This document shows, piece after piece, positions 46,349 through 54,266 of a DNA stretch of 64,000 nt. The DNA is from Streptomyces venezuelae. GTDB taxonomy: Bacteria > Actinomycetota > Actinomycetes > Streptomycetales > Streptomycetaceae. The stretch covers positions 2,690,001 to 2,754,000 of the forward strand of contig NZ_CP029193.1 in NCBI RefSeq assembly GCF_008642355.1, given 5' to 3'. The notes under the pieces are model-generated. The model saw only the letters and a list, made by a program, of their open reading frames with translations, was not told the DNA's origin and ran no database searches. How positions within the stretch are numbered: position 1 is the first letter of the stretch; each line of letters starts with the position of its first letter. The translations under genes were made by a program, and so were the position numbers.

Positions 46349-47391
46349 CAGGGCCGGGGCCGGTGACGGGTCCAGAGATGAGAGGGGGCGCGCAGACGAT
46401 GCGGACGCGACGCGGCACGGCCAGGCTGCGCGGCTGGGGCGGTGTGGGCGCGATGGGTCTCGCCTGCGCCGTCGCGGGATCGCTCGTCCTCGCCCTGCCG
46501 GACAGAGGTGACACGGGCGACGACCGCGTACGGCGGGGCGGGCCCGGCTCGACGGTGGCCGCGCCCGCCCGTGCGGACGCCGACGACTGCAACGACCGCA
46601 GTCTGCGCCCCTCGTCCAAGGACGGCCCGACGATCGAGAGGATCAGGAACCGGGACGTCAAGAAGCTGATCGTCGGCGTCGACCAGAACAGCTACCGCTG
46701 GGGCTACCGCGACCCGAACAAGAAGGGCGGCGAGCTGGAGGGCTTCGACATCGATCTCGCGCGCGAGATCGCCGAGGAGATCTTCGGCGACCGCGACGCC
46801 GTCGTCTTCCGCGCCATACCCACCAACGAACGCATCCCCGCGATCCAGAGCGGCCAGGTCGACATGGTCGTCCGCACGATGACCGTCAATTGCGAGCGCC
46901 TGAAGGACGTCGACTTCTCCACCGGGTACTTCGAGACGGGCCAGCAGGTCCTCGCCCCCAAGAAGTCCGACATCACGGGGTACGACCCGTCGCTCACCGG
47001 CAAGAAGATCTGCAGCGCGTCCGGCTCCATCGCCGAGGACGAGCTCAAGAAGAAGAACTACTCCGCCGACATCTCCACCACCGTCCCCAACCAACTCGAC
47101 TGCCTGGTGCGGCTCCAGCTCGGCGAGGTGGACGCCGTGGTGACCGACAGCGCCCTCGCCGCCGGCCAGGCCGCGCAGGACCCGACGGTCGAGCTGAAGG
47201 GCGAGGAGCCGTTCACCACCGAGCACTACGGGGTGGCGATGAAGAAGGGCTCGGACGACCTGGTGCGCCGGGTCAACAAGGTCCTCGACGACTACCGCGA
47301 GGACGGCGGCTGGCAGAAGTCGTACGACAAGTGGCTGAAGGAAGGACTCGGCAGGTCCTCGGGCCCGCCGGCCCCGGAGTACCGGGACTGA
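46345..47391 (+). CDS. glnH: GlnH-like solute-binding protein (glutamate/aspartate family)
   Basis: A 348-residue exported or membrane-anchored binding protein of SBP family 3. After a hydrophobic anchor (about residues 33-53) comes the ligand domain: KLIVGVDQNSYRWGYRD, GFDIDLAREIAEEIFG, PAIQSGQVDMVVRTMTV and VDAVVTDSALAAGQ. These are marks of amino-acid binding proteins. GTG 46345 overlaps the GlnX stop and has GGAG five bases upstream; ATGs at 46378 and 46399 are alternatives. There is no canonical lipobox and no transporter genes, so it serves sensing, as mycobacterial GlnH does. Confidence 0.82.
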   Translation: MTGPGPVTGPEMRGGAQTMRTRRGTARLRGWGGVGAMGLACAVAGSLVLALPDRGDTGDDRVRRGGPGSTVAAPARADADDCNDRSLRPSSKDGPTIERIRNRDVKKLIVGVDQNSYRWGYRDPNKKGGELEGFDIDLAREIAEEIFGDRDAVVFRAIPTNERIPAIQSGQVDMVVRTMTVNCERLKDVDFSTGYFETGQQVLAPKKSDITGYDPSLTGKKICSASGSIAEDELKKKNYSADISTTVPNQLDCLVRLQLGEVDAVVTDSALAAGQAAQDPTVELKGEEPFTTEHYGVAMKKGSDDLVRRVNKVLDDYREDGGWQKSYDKWLKEGLGRSSGPPAPEYRD

Positions 47392-47503
47392 CCGGGAGCC
47401 GACAACCGGCCTGGTACGACTGGAGAGTTACGAGAGTTACGAGCGCCACGACGGGACCTCGACGACCGAGAACCCGGGGCAACGCAGAGCGGAGAGGTGA
47501 TCG

Positions 47504-48823
47504 ATGAGCGTCGCGGGACCCCCCGGTCCGGTGATGGACCGGGACGAGGTGGACCGTGCGCTGGCGCGCCTCGACGCCGAGCACGAGGCGATCGAGACCT
47601 CGCTCCTCGCCCTCCAGGACCACGCGGGCCGCCGCCTGCTCGAAGGCGCCGCGCTCACCGGCGTCACCGCGGAGCGCTGGACGGCCACGGAGGCCCGGAT
47701 CACCCTGCTCTGGGCGTACTTCGACGCGTACGCGGGCGCCCTGCGCACGGCACGCGAGGTGCGCGAGCGCAGACGCTGGCCCAGCAAGGACGACCTCGTC
47801 GAGCTGACGGAGCTGCTGCGCGGCGAGGCCGTGACCGTCGCGGGCGCATCGTCGTCCGGTGCGTCGCCCTCGCTCACCGGACCCGCGAAGCTCACCGAGC
47901 GCTTCACCCTCGAAGAGCTCGTGAAGCGCATGAACGATTTGTACGCGGACTCCCTCGACATGGTCGTCGCCGCCGACGCGGTGTGGTCCGCGCTGCCCGC
48001 CCGCATCGACCTGCTCGCCGCCGAACTGCACCGCACCCGCCAGCTCGCGCACTCCGTCGGCGTCCGTCCCGGGGAGCATCCTTCCGGCGACGACCTGGAG
48101 CGCATCACGCGGACCCTGACCGCGCTGCGCGAGCAGGTGGTGTCGGATCCGCTCGCGTTCTGGAAGCGGGCGGAGGGCAGTTCGGCGCCCGGCGGCGGCC
48201 GCCCGCACACCGAGCGCTACGACCGGGAGGCCCGCGCCCTGGAAGAGGTGCGCCGTGAGATCGAGGCGGTGCTCACCGTCCGGCAGGACGCGGAGGTCCG
48301 CCTCGGCAGGCTCCGCGACGTGCTGTCCCGCGCGGACCGCACCCTCGCCGAGGCGCGCTCCGCGCGCGGCGAGGTCCTCGCGAAGATCGCCGCCTCCGAG
48401 GTGCCCGCCGTCAGCGGCCCGCCGACCGCGCTGCAGGAGCAGCTGGCGATGGCGTCGGAGTACCGAAGGCACGCCCAGTGGCACCGCCTCTCGCCACTCC
48501 TGGAGTCCCTGGAGCAGAAGGCCGAGGACGAACTGCTGCGCGCCCGCGAGTCGCTGACCGCCGTCACCGCGCCCCTCGCGGTCCGCGCGGAGCTGCGCGG
48601 GCGCCTGGACGCGTACAAGGCGAAGGTCGCCCGGCTCGGTCACGCCGAGGACCCGCTCCTCGTCGAGCGGTACGACGCGGCGCGGCGCATGCTGTGGAGC
48701 GCGCCCTGCGATCTCCGGGTGGCCGAGCAGGCGGTCCTGCGCTATCAGCAGGCCGCCGCCGAAGTGCTTGCGCCGAGGGTTCCGCAGCAGGGCGGACCCA
48801 CCGACCGGACGGGGGAATCATGA
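47504..48823 (+). CDS. Coiled-coil protein of unknown function between glnH and pknG
   Basis: A 439-residue soluble, almost wholly helical, charged protein. Long heptad-like stretches are seen about residues 240-300 (RREIEAVLTVRQDAEVRLG and onwards) and 320-370 (SPLLESLEQKAEDELLRARE). There is no signal peptide or known catalytic motif. ATG 47504 follows GAGAGGTG; its stop overlaps the kinase start (ATGA), so it is made with PknG. Mycobacterial GlnX-GlnH-PknG loci lack it as far as I know. It may be an adaptor or kinase substrate; this is inference. Confidence 0.75.
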   Translation: MSVAGPPGPVMDRDEVDRALARLDAEHEAIETSLLALQDHAGRRLLEGAALTGVTAERWTATEARITLLWAYFDAYAGALRTAREVRERRRWPSKDDLVELTELLRGEAVTVAGASSSGASPSLTGPAKLTERFTLEELVKRMNDLYADSLDMVVAADAVWSALPARIDLLAAELHRTRQLAHSVGVRPGEHPSGDDLERITRTLTALREQVVSDPLAFWKRAEGSSAPGGGRPHTERYDREARALEEVRREIEAVLTVRQDAEVRLGRLRDVLSRADRTLAEARSARGEVLAKIAASEVPAVSGPPTALQEQLAMASEYRRHAQWHRLSPLLESLEQKAEDELLRARESLTAVTAPLAVRAELRGRLDAYKAKVARLGHAEDPLLVERYDAARRMLWSAPCDLRVAEQAVLRYQQAAAEVLAPRVPQQGGPTDRTGES

Positions 48824-51378
48824 CCCGGCGTGAATGCCAGCGGCCCAAGTGCACCGGCAGCTATGACGACTTCGGCGACGGTGAGCTGTACTGCGACACG
48901 TGCGGCCTGGCCCCCGTCGTCGCGCCCGACGGCAGGGTCTCGTCGCCGCCGACCGGTCTCACGGCGGGCGGCAAGGGCTCGCGGGGCTCCGGGAGCTCCA
49001 GCGGCCGCTCGTCGTCGTCGCGGTCCTCCCGTACGTCCGGGTCGTCGCGCTCGCAGTCCTCGCGCAGGTCGGTGTCCGGGCGGCTGTCGCGGTCCCTGTC
49101 CGGCGGTTCGACGTCCCGCTCGGTGTCGGTGCGCAGCTCGGGCTCGGCGACCGGCTCATCGGCGCGCGGGCGGCTCGGCGTCGGCCTGGTCACCGTGCCG
49201 GACGTGCCGCGGCCCGACCCCCGCGGGGCCGTGCAGAAGAACCCCGAGGTGCCCGAGCGGAAGCGGTTCTGCTCGCGCTCCGACTGCGGGGCGCCGGTGG
49301 GCCGCGCGCGGGGCGAACGGCCCGGCCGCACGGAGGGGTTCTGCACCAAGTGCGGCCACCCCTACTCGTTCGTGCCGAAGCTGCACCCGGGCGACATCGT
49401 GCACGGCCAGTACGAGGTCGTGGGCTGTCTGGCGCACGGCGGGCTCGGCTGGGTCTATCTGGCCATCGACCGCGCGGTGTCCGACCGGTGGGTGGTCCTG
49501 AAGGGCCTGCTGGACACGGGTGACCAGGACGCGATGGCCGCGGCCATCTCCGAGCGGCGGTTCCTCGCGGAGATCGAGCACTCCAACATCGTCCGCATCT
49601 ACAACTTCGTCGAGCACCTCGACCAGCGCACCGGCTCCATGGACGGGTACATCGTCATGGAGTACGTCGGCGGCAAGTCCCTGAAGGAGATCGCCAACGG
49701 CCGCCGCACGCCGGAGGGCAGACGCGACCCGTTGCCGGTCGAGCAGGCCTGCGCGTACGGCATCGAGGCCCTGGACGCCCTGGGCCACCTGCACAGCCGC
49801 AAGCTCCTGTACTGCGACTTCAAGGTCGACAACGCCATCCAGACCGAGGGCCAGCTGAAGCTGATCGACATGGGCGCGGTCCGCAGGATGGACGACGACG
49901 AGTCCGCGATCTACGGAACGGTCGGCTACCAGGCCCCGGAGGTCGCCGACGTCGGCCCGTCCGTCGCCTCCGACCTGTACACCGTCGCCCGCACTCTCGC
50001 GGTCCTCACCTTCGACTTCCAGGGCTACACGAACGTGTTCGTGGACTCCCTGCCCGACCCCGACAACATCGAGGTCTTCCGGACGTACGAGTCCTTCTAC
50101 CGCCTCCTGGTCCGCGCCACGGACCCGGACCCGGCCCGCAGGTTCGCCTCCGCGCAGGAGATGGCCGAGCAGCTGACGGGTGTCCTGCGGGAGGTCGTGG
50201 CGCTCCAGTCGGGGCTGCCGCGGCCCGCGCTCTCGACCCTGTTCGGGCCCGAGGTGAAGGTGCCGGACACGGAGCTGTTCGCCGAGTTGGCCGGGGAGGT
50301 GTCGCGGCTGGGCGCCCGCCCCGACCCGGCCACCACCGCCGCCACCGCCGCTGCCACCGCCGGGGAGAACGAGAGGGCGCTTCCGGAGAGCCCCTCGACC
50401 GCGGGGATCGTCCGGGGGCTCGACCCGGTGGTGACCGCCCTCGCGCTGCCCGTGCCCCTGGTGGACCCGAACGACCCGAACGCCGGGTTCCTCGCCGGTC
50501 TCATCGCAGCCGCGCCCGCCGAGCTGATCACCGCGCTCGGCACGGCGTCCGCGGACTCCCTGGAGCTGCAACTGCGCGGGCTGCGGGCCCGGCTGGCGAT
50601 GGGCGAGCTCGCGCCCGCCGCGCAGGCCCTCGCCGAGCTGGAACAACAGCACCCCGACGACTGGCGGGTGGTCTGGTACCGGGGCGTCGCGGCCCTGGCC
50701 ACCGGCGACTTCGAGAACTCGGCGCTCTCCTTCGACGCGGTCTACGACGCGTTCCCCGGCGAGCCCGCCCCGAAGCTGGCGCTCGGCGTCATCGCGGAGG
50801 TCCTCGGCCAGCTGGACAACGCCGCCGAGTACTACCGTCTGGTGTGGACGACCGACCCGAGCTATGTGAGCGCGGCGTTCGGCCTGGCCCGCGTACAGCT
50901 CGCGGCCGGCGACAGGGCCGGTTCCGTACGCACCCTGGAGTCGGTGCCGGAGTCCTCCATCCACTACACCGCGGCCCGCGTGGCCGCGGTGCGGGCGCGG
51001 CTGCGTCAGCGCATGACGTCGGACACGGCAGCCCCTTCGGGCGGCGCCTTCCTGGACGAGCTGACGGCCGCCGCCGGGCAGATCGAGGCACTTGCCGGGT
51101 TCGGGCTCGACGCGGTGCGCAGGGAGCGCCTGTCGACCGAGGTTCTGGGGACGGCGCTCGACTGGGTACTCTCCGGTAGGCACTCTGGTCACGTTTCCGC
51201 GCCACCGGGCACCACCGGGACGCGGGCCGTACTGCTCGGCAGCGACCTGGACGAGCGCGGCCTCCGGTTCGGCCTGGAGCGTTCGTACCGGACACTGGCC
51301 CGGCTCGCTCAGGGTGGCGAGGAGAGGATCGAACTGGTGGAGCGGGCCAACCGTTTCCGCCCCCGGACGTGGGTGTGA
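48820..51378 (+). CDS. pknG: PknG-like serine/threonine protein kinase with zinc ribbons and TPR domain
   Basis: An 852-residue soluble kinase. The N-terminus has two CxxC-type ribbons (Cys6 to Cys29 region, then FCSRSDCGAP with FCTKCGHPY about residues 150-182) separated by a Ser/Arg-rich linker (about 50-120), probably a phosphorylation region. The kinase domain begins near 188: Gly loop LAHGGLGWVYLA, catalytic Lys228 in VVLKG, loop YCDFKVDN (Asp333, Lys335, Asn338) and metal motif DMG (Asp350) instead of DFG, as in PknG where it is DLG. A TPR-rich part follows (about 560-720). Domain order equals mycobacterial PknG. No transmembrane segment. Confidence 0.93.
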   Translation: MTRRECQRPKCTGSYDDFGDGELYCDTCGLAPVVAPDGRVSSPPTGLTAGGKGSRGSGSSSGRSSSSRSSRTSGSSRSQSSRRSVSGRLSRSLSGGSTSRSVSVRSSGSATGSSARGRLGVGLVTVPDVPRPDPRGAVQKNPEVPERKRFCSRSDCGAPVGRARGERPGRTEGFCTKCGHPYSFVPKLHPGDIVHGQYEVVGCLAHGGLGWVYLAIDRAVSDRWVVLKGLLDTGDQDAMAAAISERRFLAEIEHSNIVRIYNFVEHLDQRTGSMDGYIVMEYVGGKSLKEIANGRRTPEGRRDPLPVEQACAYGIEALDALGHLHSRKLLYCDFKVDNAIQTEGQLKLIDMGAVRRMDDDESAIYGTVGYQAPEVADVGPSVASDLYTVARTLAVLTFDFQGYTNVFVDSLPDPDNIEVFRTYESFYRLLVRATDPDPARRFASAQEMAEQLTGVLREVVALQSGLPRPALSTLFGPEVKVPDTELFAELAGEVSRLGARPDPATTAATAAATAGENERALPESPSTAGIVRGLDPVVTALALPVPLVDPNDPNAGFLAGLIAAAPAELITALGTASADSLELQLRGLRARLAMGELAPAAQALAELEQQHPDDWRVVWYRGVAALATGDFENSALSFDAVYDAFPGEPAPKLALGVIAEVLGQLDNAAEYYRLVWTTDPSYVSAAFGLARVQLAAGDRAGSVRTLESVPESSIHYTAARVAAVRARLRQRMTSDTAAPSGGAFLDELTAAAGQIEALAGFGLDAVRRERLSTEVLGTALDWVLSGRHSGHVSAPPGTTGTRAVLLGSDLDERGLRFGLERSYRTLARLAQGGEERIELVERANRFRPRTWV

Positions 51379-51380
51379 GT

Positions 51381-52724
51381 ATGTCGCAGATGCCCCAGCT
51401 GTCTGCCTGCCCCAGCTGTGAGGAGCCGCTGGAGTCGGGTGACCTGTTTTGCGGTGCGTGCGGGTTCGACCTGTCGGCGGTGCCGCCGCGGCCGGACGTG
51501 TCCCCCAACGGGTCCGCCGGATCCGTGCGGGCCGCCGCCGCGGGCGAGGAGGCCGCCGAGTGGCCGGTCGCGCCGGAGGTCGACAGCTCCGACACTCCGG
51601 TGCCCACGCATCTCCCGACGGACCTGCCGGGCACGGACTCGGCGGGCGGTGAACTCCCGGAGCGGCCCGGAGCCGGTTCCGTCGCCCCGGACGCCGCGTC
51701 CGCTGCGCCGGACGAGTACCCGCTGCCCGCCCCCGGCACCCCGGCCCCACCCGCCCCACCCGCCGCCGACCCCCGCACGGCCGCGCCCGACGCGACGCCT
51801 CCCGCGGGCACCAAGCTGTGCGTGGCGTGCCGGTCGGGCCGCGTCGACCCGGACGGGTACTGCGAGAACTGCGGGCACGCCCAGCCCCGCGAGCGCGACC
51901 ACATGGAGCAGGAGCTCGACACCGTGGCCGCCGTCAGCGACCGCGGCCTGCGCCACCACCGCAACGAGGACGCCTTCGCCATCTCCACGGCCGCGCTGCC
52001 CGACGGCTCCCCCGCCGTCGTCGCGATCGTCTGCGACGGTGTCTCCTCGGCGACCCGCCCCGACGAGGCGTCACTCGCCGCGTCCCGCGCCGCCAACGAG
52101 TCGCTCCTCGTCTCGCTGCCGCGCGGCACGCACCCGCAGCAGGCCATGCACGAGGCGATCCTCGCGGCGGCCGACGCCGTCAACGCGCTCGCCGCCGAAC
52201 CCGCTTCGGCCCGCGAGCACAGTCCCCACCAGAACGCGCCCGCCTGCACCCTGGTCGGCTCGATCGTCGCGGGCGGCCTGCTCGTCGTCGGCTGGGTCGG
52301 CGACAGCCGCGCCTACTGGGTCCCCGACGACCGCGAGGGCCCCACCGTCCGCCTGACCGAGGACGACTCGTGGGCCGCGCAGATGGTCGCCGCGGGACTC
52401 ATGAACGAGGCCGAGGCGTACGCCGACGAGCGCGCGCACGCCATCACGGGCTGGCTCGGCGCGGACGCGTACGAACTGGAGCCGCACACCGCTTCCTTCA
52501 AGCCGGACCGTGCGGGTGTAGTGGTGGTGTGCACGGACGGTCTGTGGAACTACGCGGAAGCCGTCGAGGAGATGGCCGACGCGGTGCCCGCCGACGCCGC
52601 GGCCCGGCCGCTGCACAGCGCCCAGGTCCTGGTCGGCCACGCACTGGACGGCGGGGGCCACGACAACGTAACAGTGGCCGTCGTGCCGTTCCCGTTCGTG
52701 CCGCAGGGGGCAGGATCGGCCTAG
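51381..52724 (+). CDS. PP2C-family protein phosphatase with N-terminal zinc ribbons
   Basis: A 447-residue soluble phosphatase that would reverse the kinase's phosphorylations. Ribbon 1 has Cys10, Cys13, Cys24 and Cys27 (ACPSCEEPLESGDLFCGACG). After an acidic/Pro-rich linker, ribbon 2 has CVAC (Cys147, Cys150) and CENC. The PP2C domain starts near residue 180 with SDRGLRHHRNEDAF, then IVCDGVSSATR, GWVGDSRAYW, CTDGLWNY and GGHDNVTVAV, which give the metal-binding Asp residues. ATG 51381 lies just after the kinase stop; in-frame GTGs at 51369 and 51375 overlap that stop and are possible starts. Confidence 0.92.
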   Translation: MSQMPQLSACPSCEEPLESGDLFCGACGFDLSAVPPRPDVSPNGSAGSVRAAAAGEEAAEWPVAPEVDSSDTPVPTHLPTDLPGTDSAGGELPERPGAGSVAPDAASAAPDEYPLPAPGTPAPPAPPAADPRTAAPDATPPAGTKLCVACRSGRVDPDGYCENCGHAQPRERDHMEQELDTVAAVSDRGLRHHRNEDAFAISTAALPDGSPAVVAIVCDGVSSATRPDEASLAASRAANESLLVSLPRGTHPQQAMHEAILAAADAVNALAAEPASAREHSPHQNAPACTLVGSIVAGGLLVVGWVGDSRAYWVPDDREGPTVRLTEDDSWAAQMVAAGLMNEAEAYADERAHAITGWLGADAYELEPHTASFKPDRAGVVVVCTDGLWNYAEAVEEMADAVPADAAARPLHSAQVLVGHALDGGGHDNVTVAVVPFPFVPQGAGSA

Positions 52725-52758
52725 CACCCGGCGGGGGGACCGTACCGGGGCCAGTGGT

Positions 52759-52797
52759 CTTGAGGTTGTGAGGACCTGAGGTTGTGAGGATCTGAGG
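52759..52797 (+). repeat. 16-bp tandem repeat upstream of the VWA gene
   Basis: Units of the type CYTGAGGTTGTGAGGA occur at 52759-52774 and 52775-52790, with a partial third at 52791-52797. They start 35 bp after the phosphatase stop. TGA triplets at 52761, 52777 and 52793 fall in three different frames. The last unit merges with the GAGGGGGAG site of the VWA gene. Confidence 0.8.
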
Positions 52798-52809
52798 GGG
52801 AGCAGTTCC

Positions 52810-54165
52810 ATGGCCAATTTCTCGAAATCGAACGTGCCGCAGTTCTCGGTGGACGTCTACCAGAACGAGTACCTGCCGGAGGGTGGCCGCGAGGTCAACG
52901 CCATCGCCACGGTCACCTCGACCGGCGGCGGGACGATCGGGGCGGCGGTCGGCGCACCGCACCTGTACACGGCGGGGCAGAGCCCGGACGCCGCCGTCGC
53001 GATCATGGTGGACTGCTCCGGTTCGATGGACTACCCGCCGACGAAGATGCGCGGCGCCCGGGACGCCACCGCCGCCGCGATCGACGCGCTCCGCGACGGC
53101 GTGCGCTTCGCGGTGATCGGCGGCACCCACGTCGCCAAGGAGGTCTATCCGGGCGGCGGCCGGCTCGCCGTCGCGGGACCGCAGACCCGCGAACTGGCCA
53201 AGCAGGCGCTGCGCAGGCTGAGCGCGGGCGGCGGCACGGCGATCGGCACCTGGCTGCGCCTCGCCGACCGCCTTCTGGCCTCCGCGGATGTGCCCGCTTC
53301 GGCGGTCCGGCACGGCATCCTGCTCACCGACGGCCGCAACGAACACGAGTCGCCCGAGGATCTGCGCGCCGCCCTGGACTCCTGCGCGGGCCGCTTCACC
53401 TGCGACGCCCGCGGCGTCGGCACGGACTGGGAGGTGAAGGAGGTCACAGGGATCGCCTCCGCCCTGCTCGGCACCGCCGACATCGTCGCCGACCCGGCCG
53501 CTCTCTCCGCCGACTTCACGCAGATGATGGAGGCGGCGATGGGCAAAGAGGTCGCCGACGTCAGTCTGCGGCTGTGGACGCCGGTGGGCGTGGACATCAA
53601 GTTCGTCAAGCAAGTGGCGCCCACGGTCGAGGAGTTGACCGACCGCCGTACGGAGGCGGGACCGCGCGCCGGGGACTATCCGACGGGGTCCTGGGGCGAC
53701 GAGTCCCGCGACTACCACATCTGCGTGCAGGTGCCCGGCGCCGATCTCGGCCAGGAGATGCTGGCGGCCCGCGTCTCCCTGGTCGTGCCGCGGGAGGACG
53801 GCAGCGTACAGACGCTGTCGCAGGGCCTGGTGCGGGCGGTGTGGACGGACGACATGGCGGCCTCCACCTCGATCAATCCGCAGGTCGCGCACTACACGGG
53901 CCAGGCGGAACTGGCCCAGGTGATCCAGCAGGGACTGGACGCCCGCAAATCGGGAGATGTCGACGGGGCGACGGCCAAACTGGGCCGCGCGGTGCAGCTC
54001 GCGAGCGCCTCGGGCAACGCGGATACGGCGAAACTGCTTTCGAAGGTGGTGGACGTCGTGGACGCCGCGGCAGGTACTGTTCGATTGAAGGCGAAGGTCG
54101 CCGAGGCCGACGAGATGACACTCGAGACGCGGTCCACGAAGACTGTTCGCGTGAAGAAGCAGTAG
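52810..54165 (+). CDS. Von Willebrand factor type A domain protein
   Basis: A 451-residue soluble protein. A short beta-like N-terminus leads to the VWA domain with a full MIDAS motif DCSGSM (Asp68, Ser70, Ser72). A later Thr/Asp pair is in SAGGGTAIGTWL and LLTDGRNEHE. A beta-rich domain (about 240-350) and a helical C-terminus ending in KKQ follow. VWA proteins bind partners through a metal ion; next to kinase, phosphatase and FHA genes it is likely the target or scaffold of the pathway. GAGGGGGAG precedes the ATG. The stop lies inside a tandem repeat. Confidence 0.9.
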   Translation: MANFSKSNVPQFSVDVYQNEYLPEGGREVNAIATVTSTGGGTIGAAVGAPHLYTAGQSPDAAVAIMVDCSGSMDYPPTKMRGARDATAAAIDALRDGVRFAVIGGTHVAKEVYPGGGRLAVAGPQTRELAKQALRRLSAGGGTAIGTWLRLADRLLASADVPASAVRHGILLTDGRNEHESPEDLRAALDSCAGRFTCDARGVGTDWEVKEVTGIASALLGTADIVADPAALSADFTQMMEAAMGKEVADVSLRLWTPVGVDIKFVKQVAPTVEELTDRRTEAGPRAGDYPTGSWGDESRDYHICVQVPGADLGQEMLAARVSLVVPREDGSVQTLSQGLVRAVWTDDMAASTSINPQVAHYTGQAELAQVIQQGLDARKSGDVDGATAKLGRAVQLASASGNADTAKLLSKVVDVVDAAAGTVRLKAKVAEADEMTLETRSTKTVRVKKQ

Positions 54166-54213
54166 GCCTGAAGAAGCAGTAGGCCTGAAGAAGCAGTAGG
54201 CCTGAAGAAGCAG
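54154..54213 (+). repeat. 17-bp tandem repeat duplicating the VWA gene's last codons and stop
   Basis: AAGAAGCAGTAGGCCTG is repeated perfectly three times (54154-54170, 54171-54187, 54188-54204) plus a 9-bp partial copy. The first TAG is the real stop; the others fall in the two other frames. The copies are identical, so the expansion looks recent. Confidence 0.9.
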
Positions 54214-54266
54214 CAAGTACGTGCGTACGGCCCTCGGGCCGGAGAAGGAGAGGGGGAAGCGCCGAC

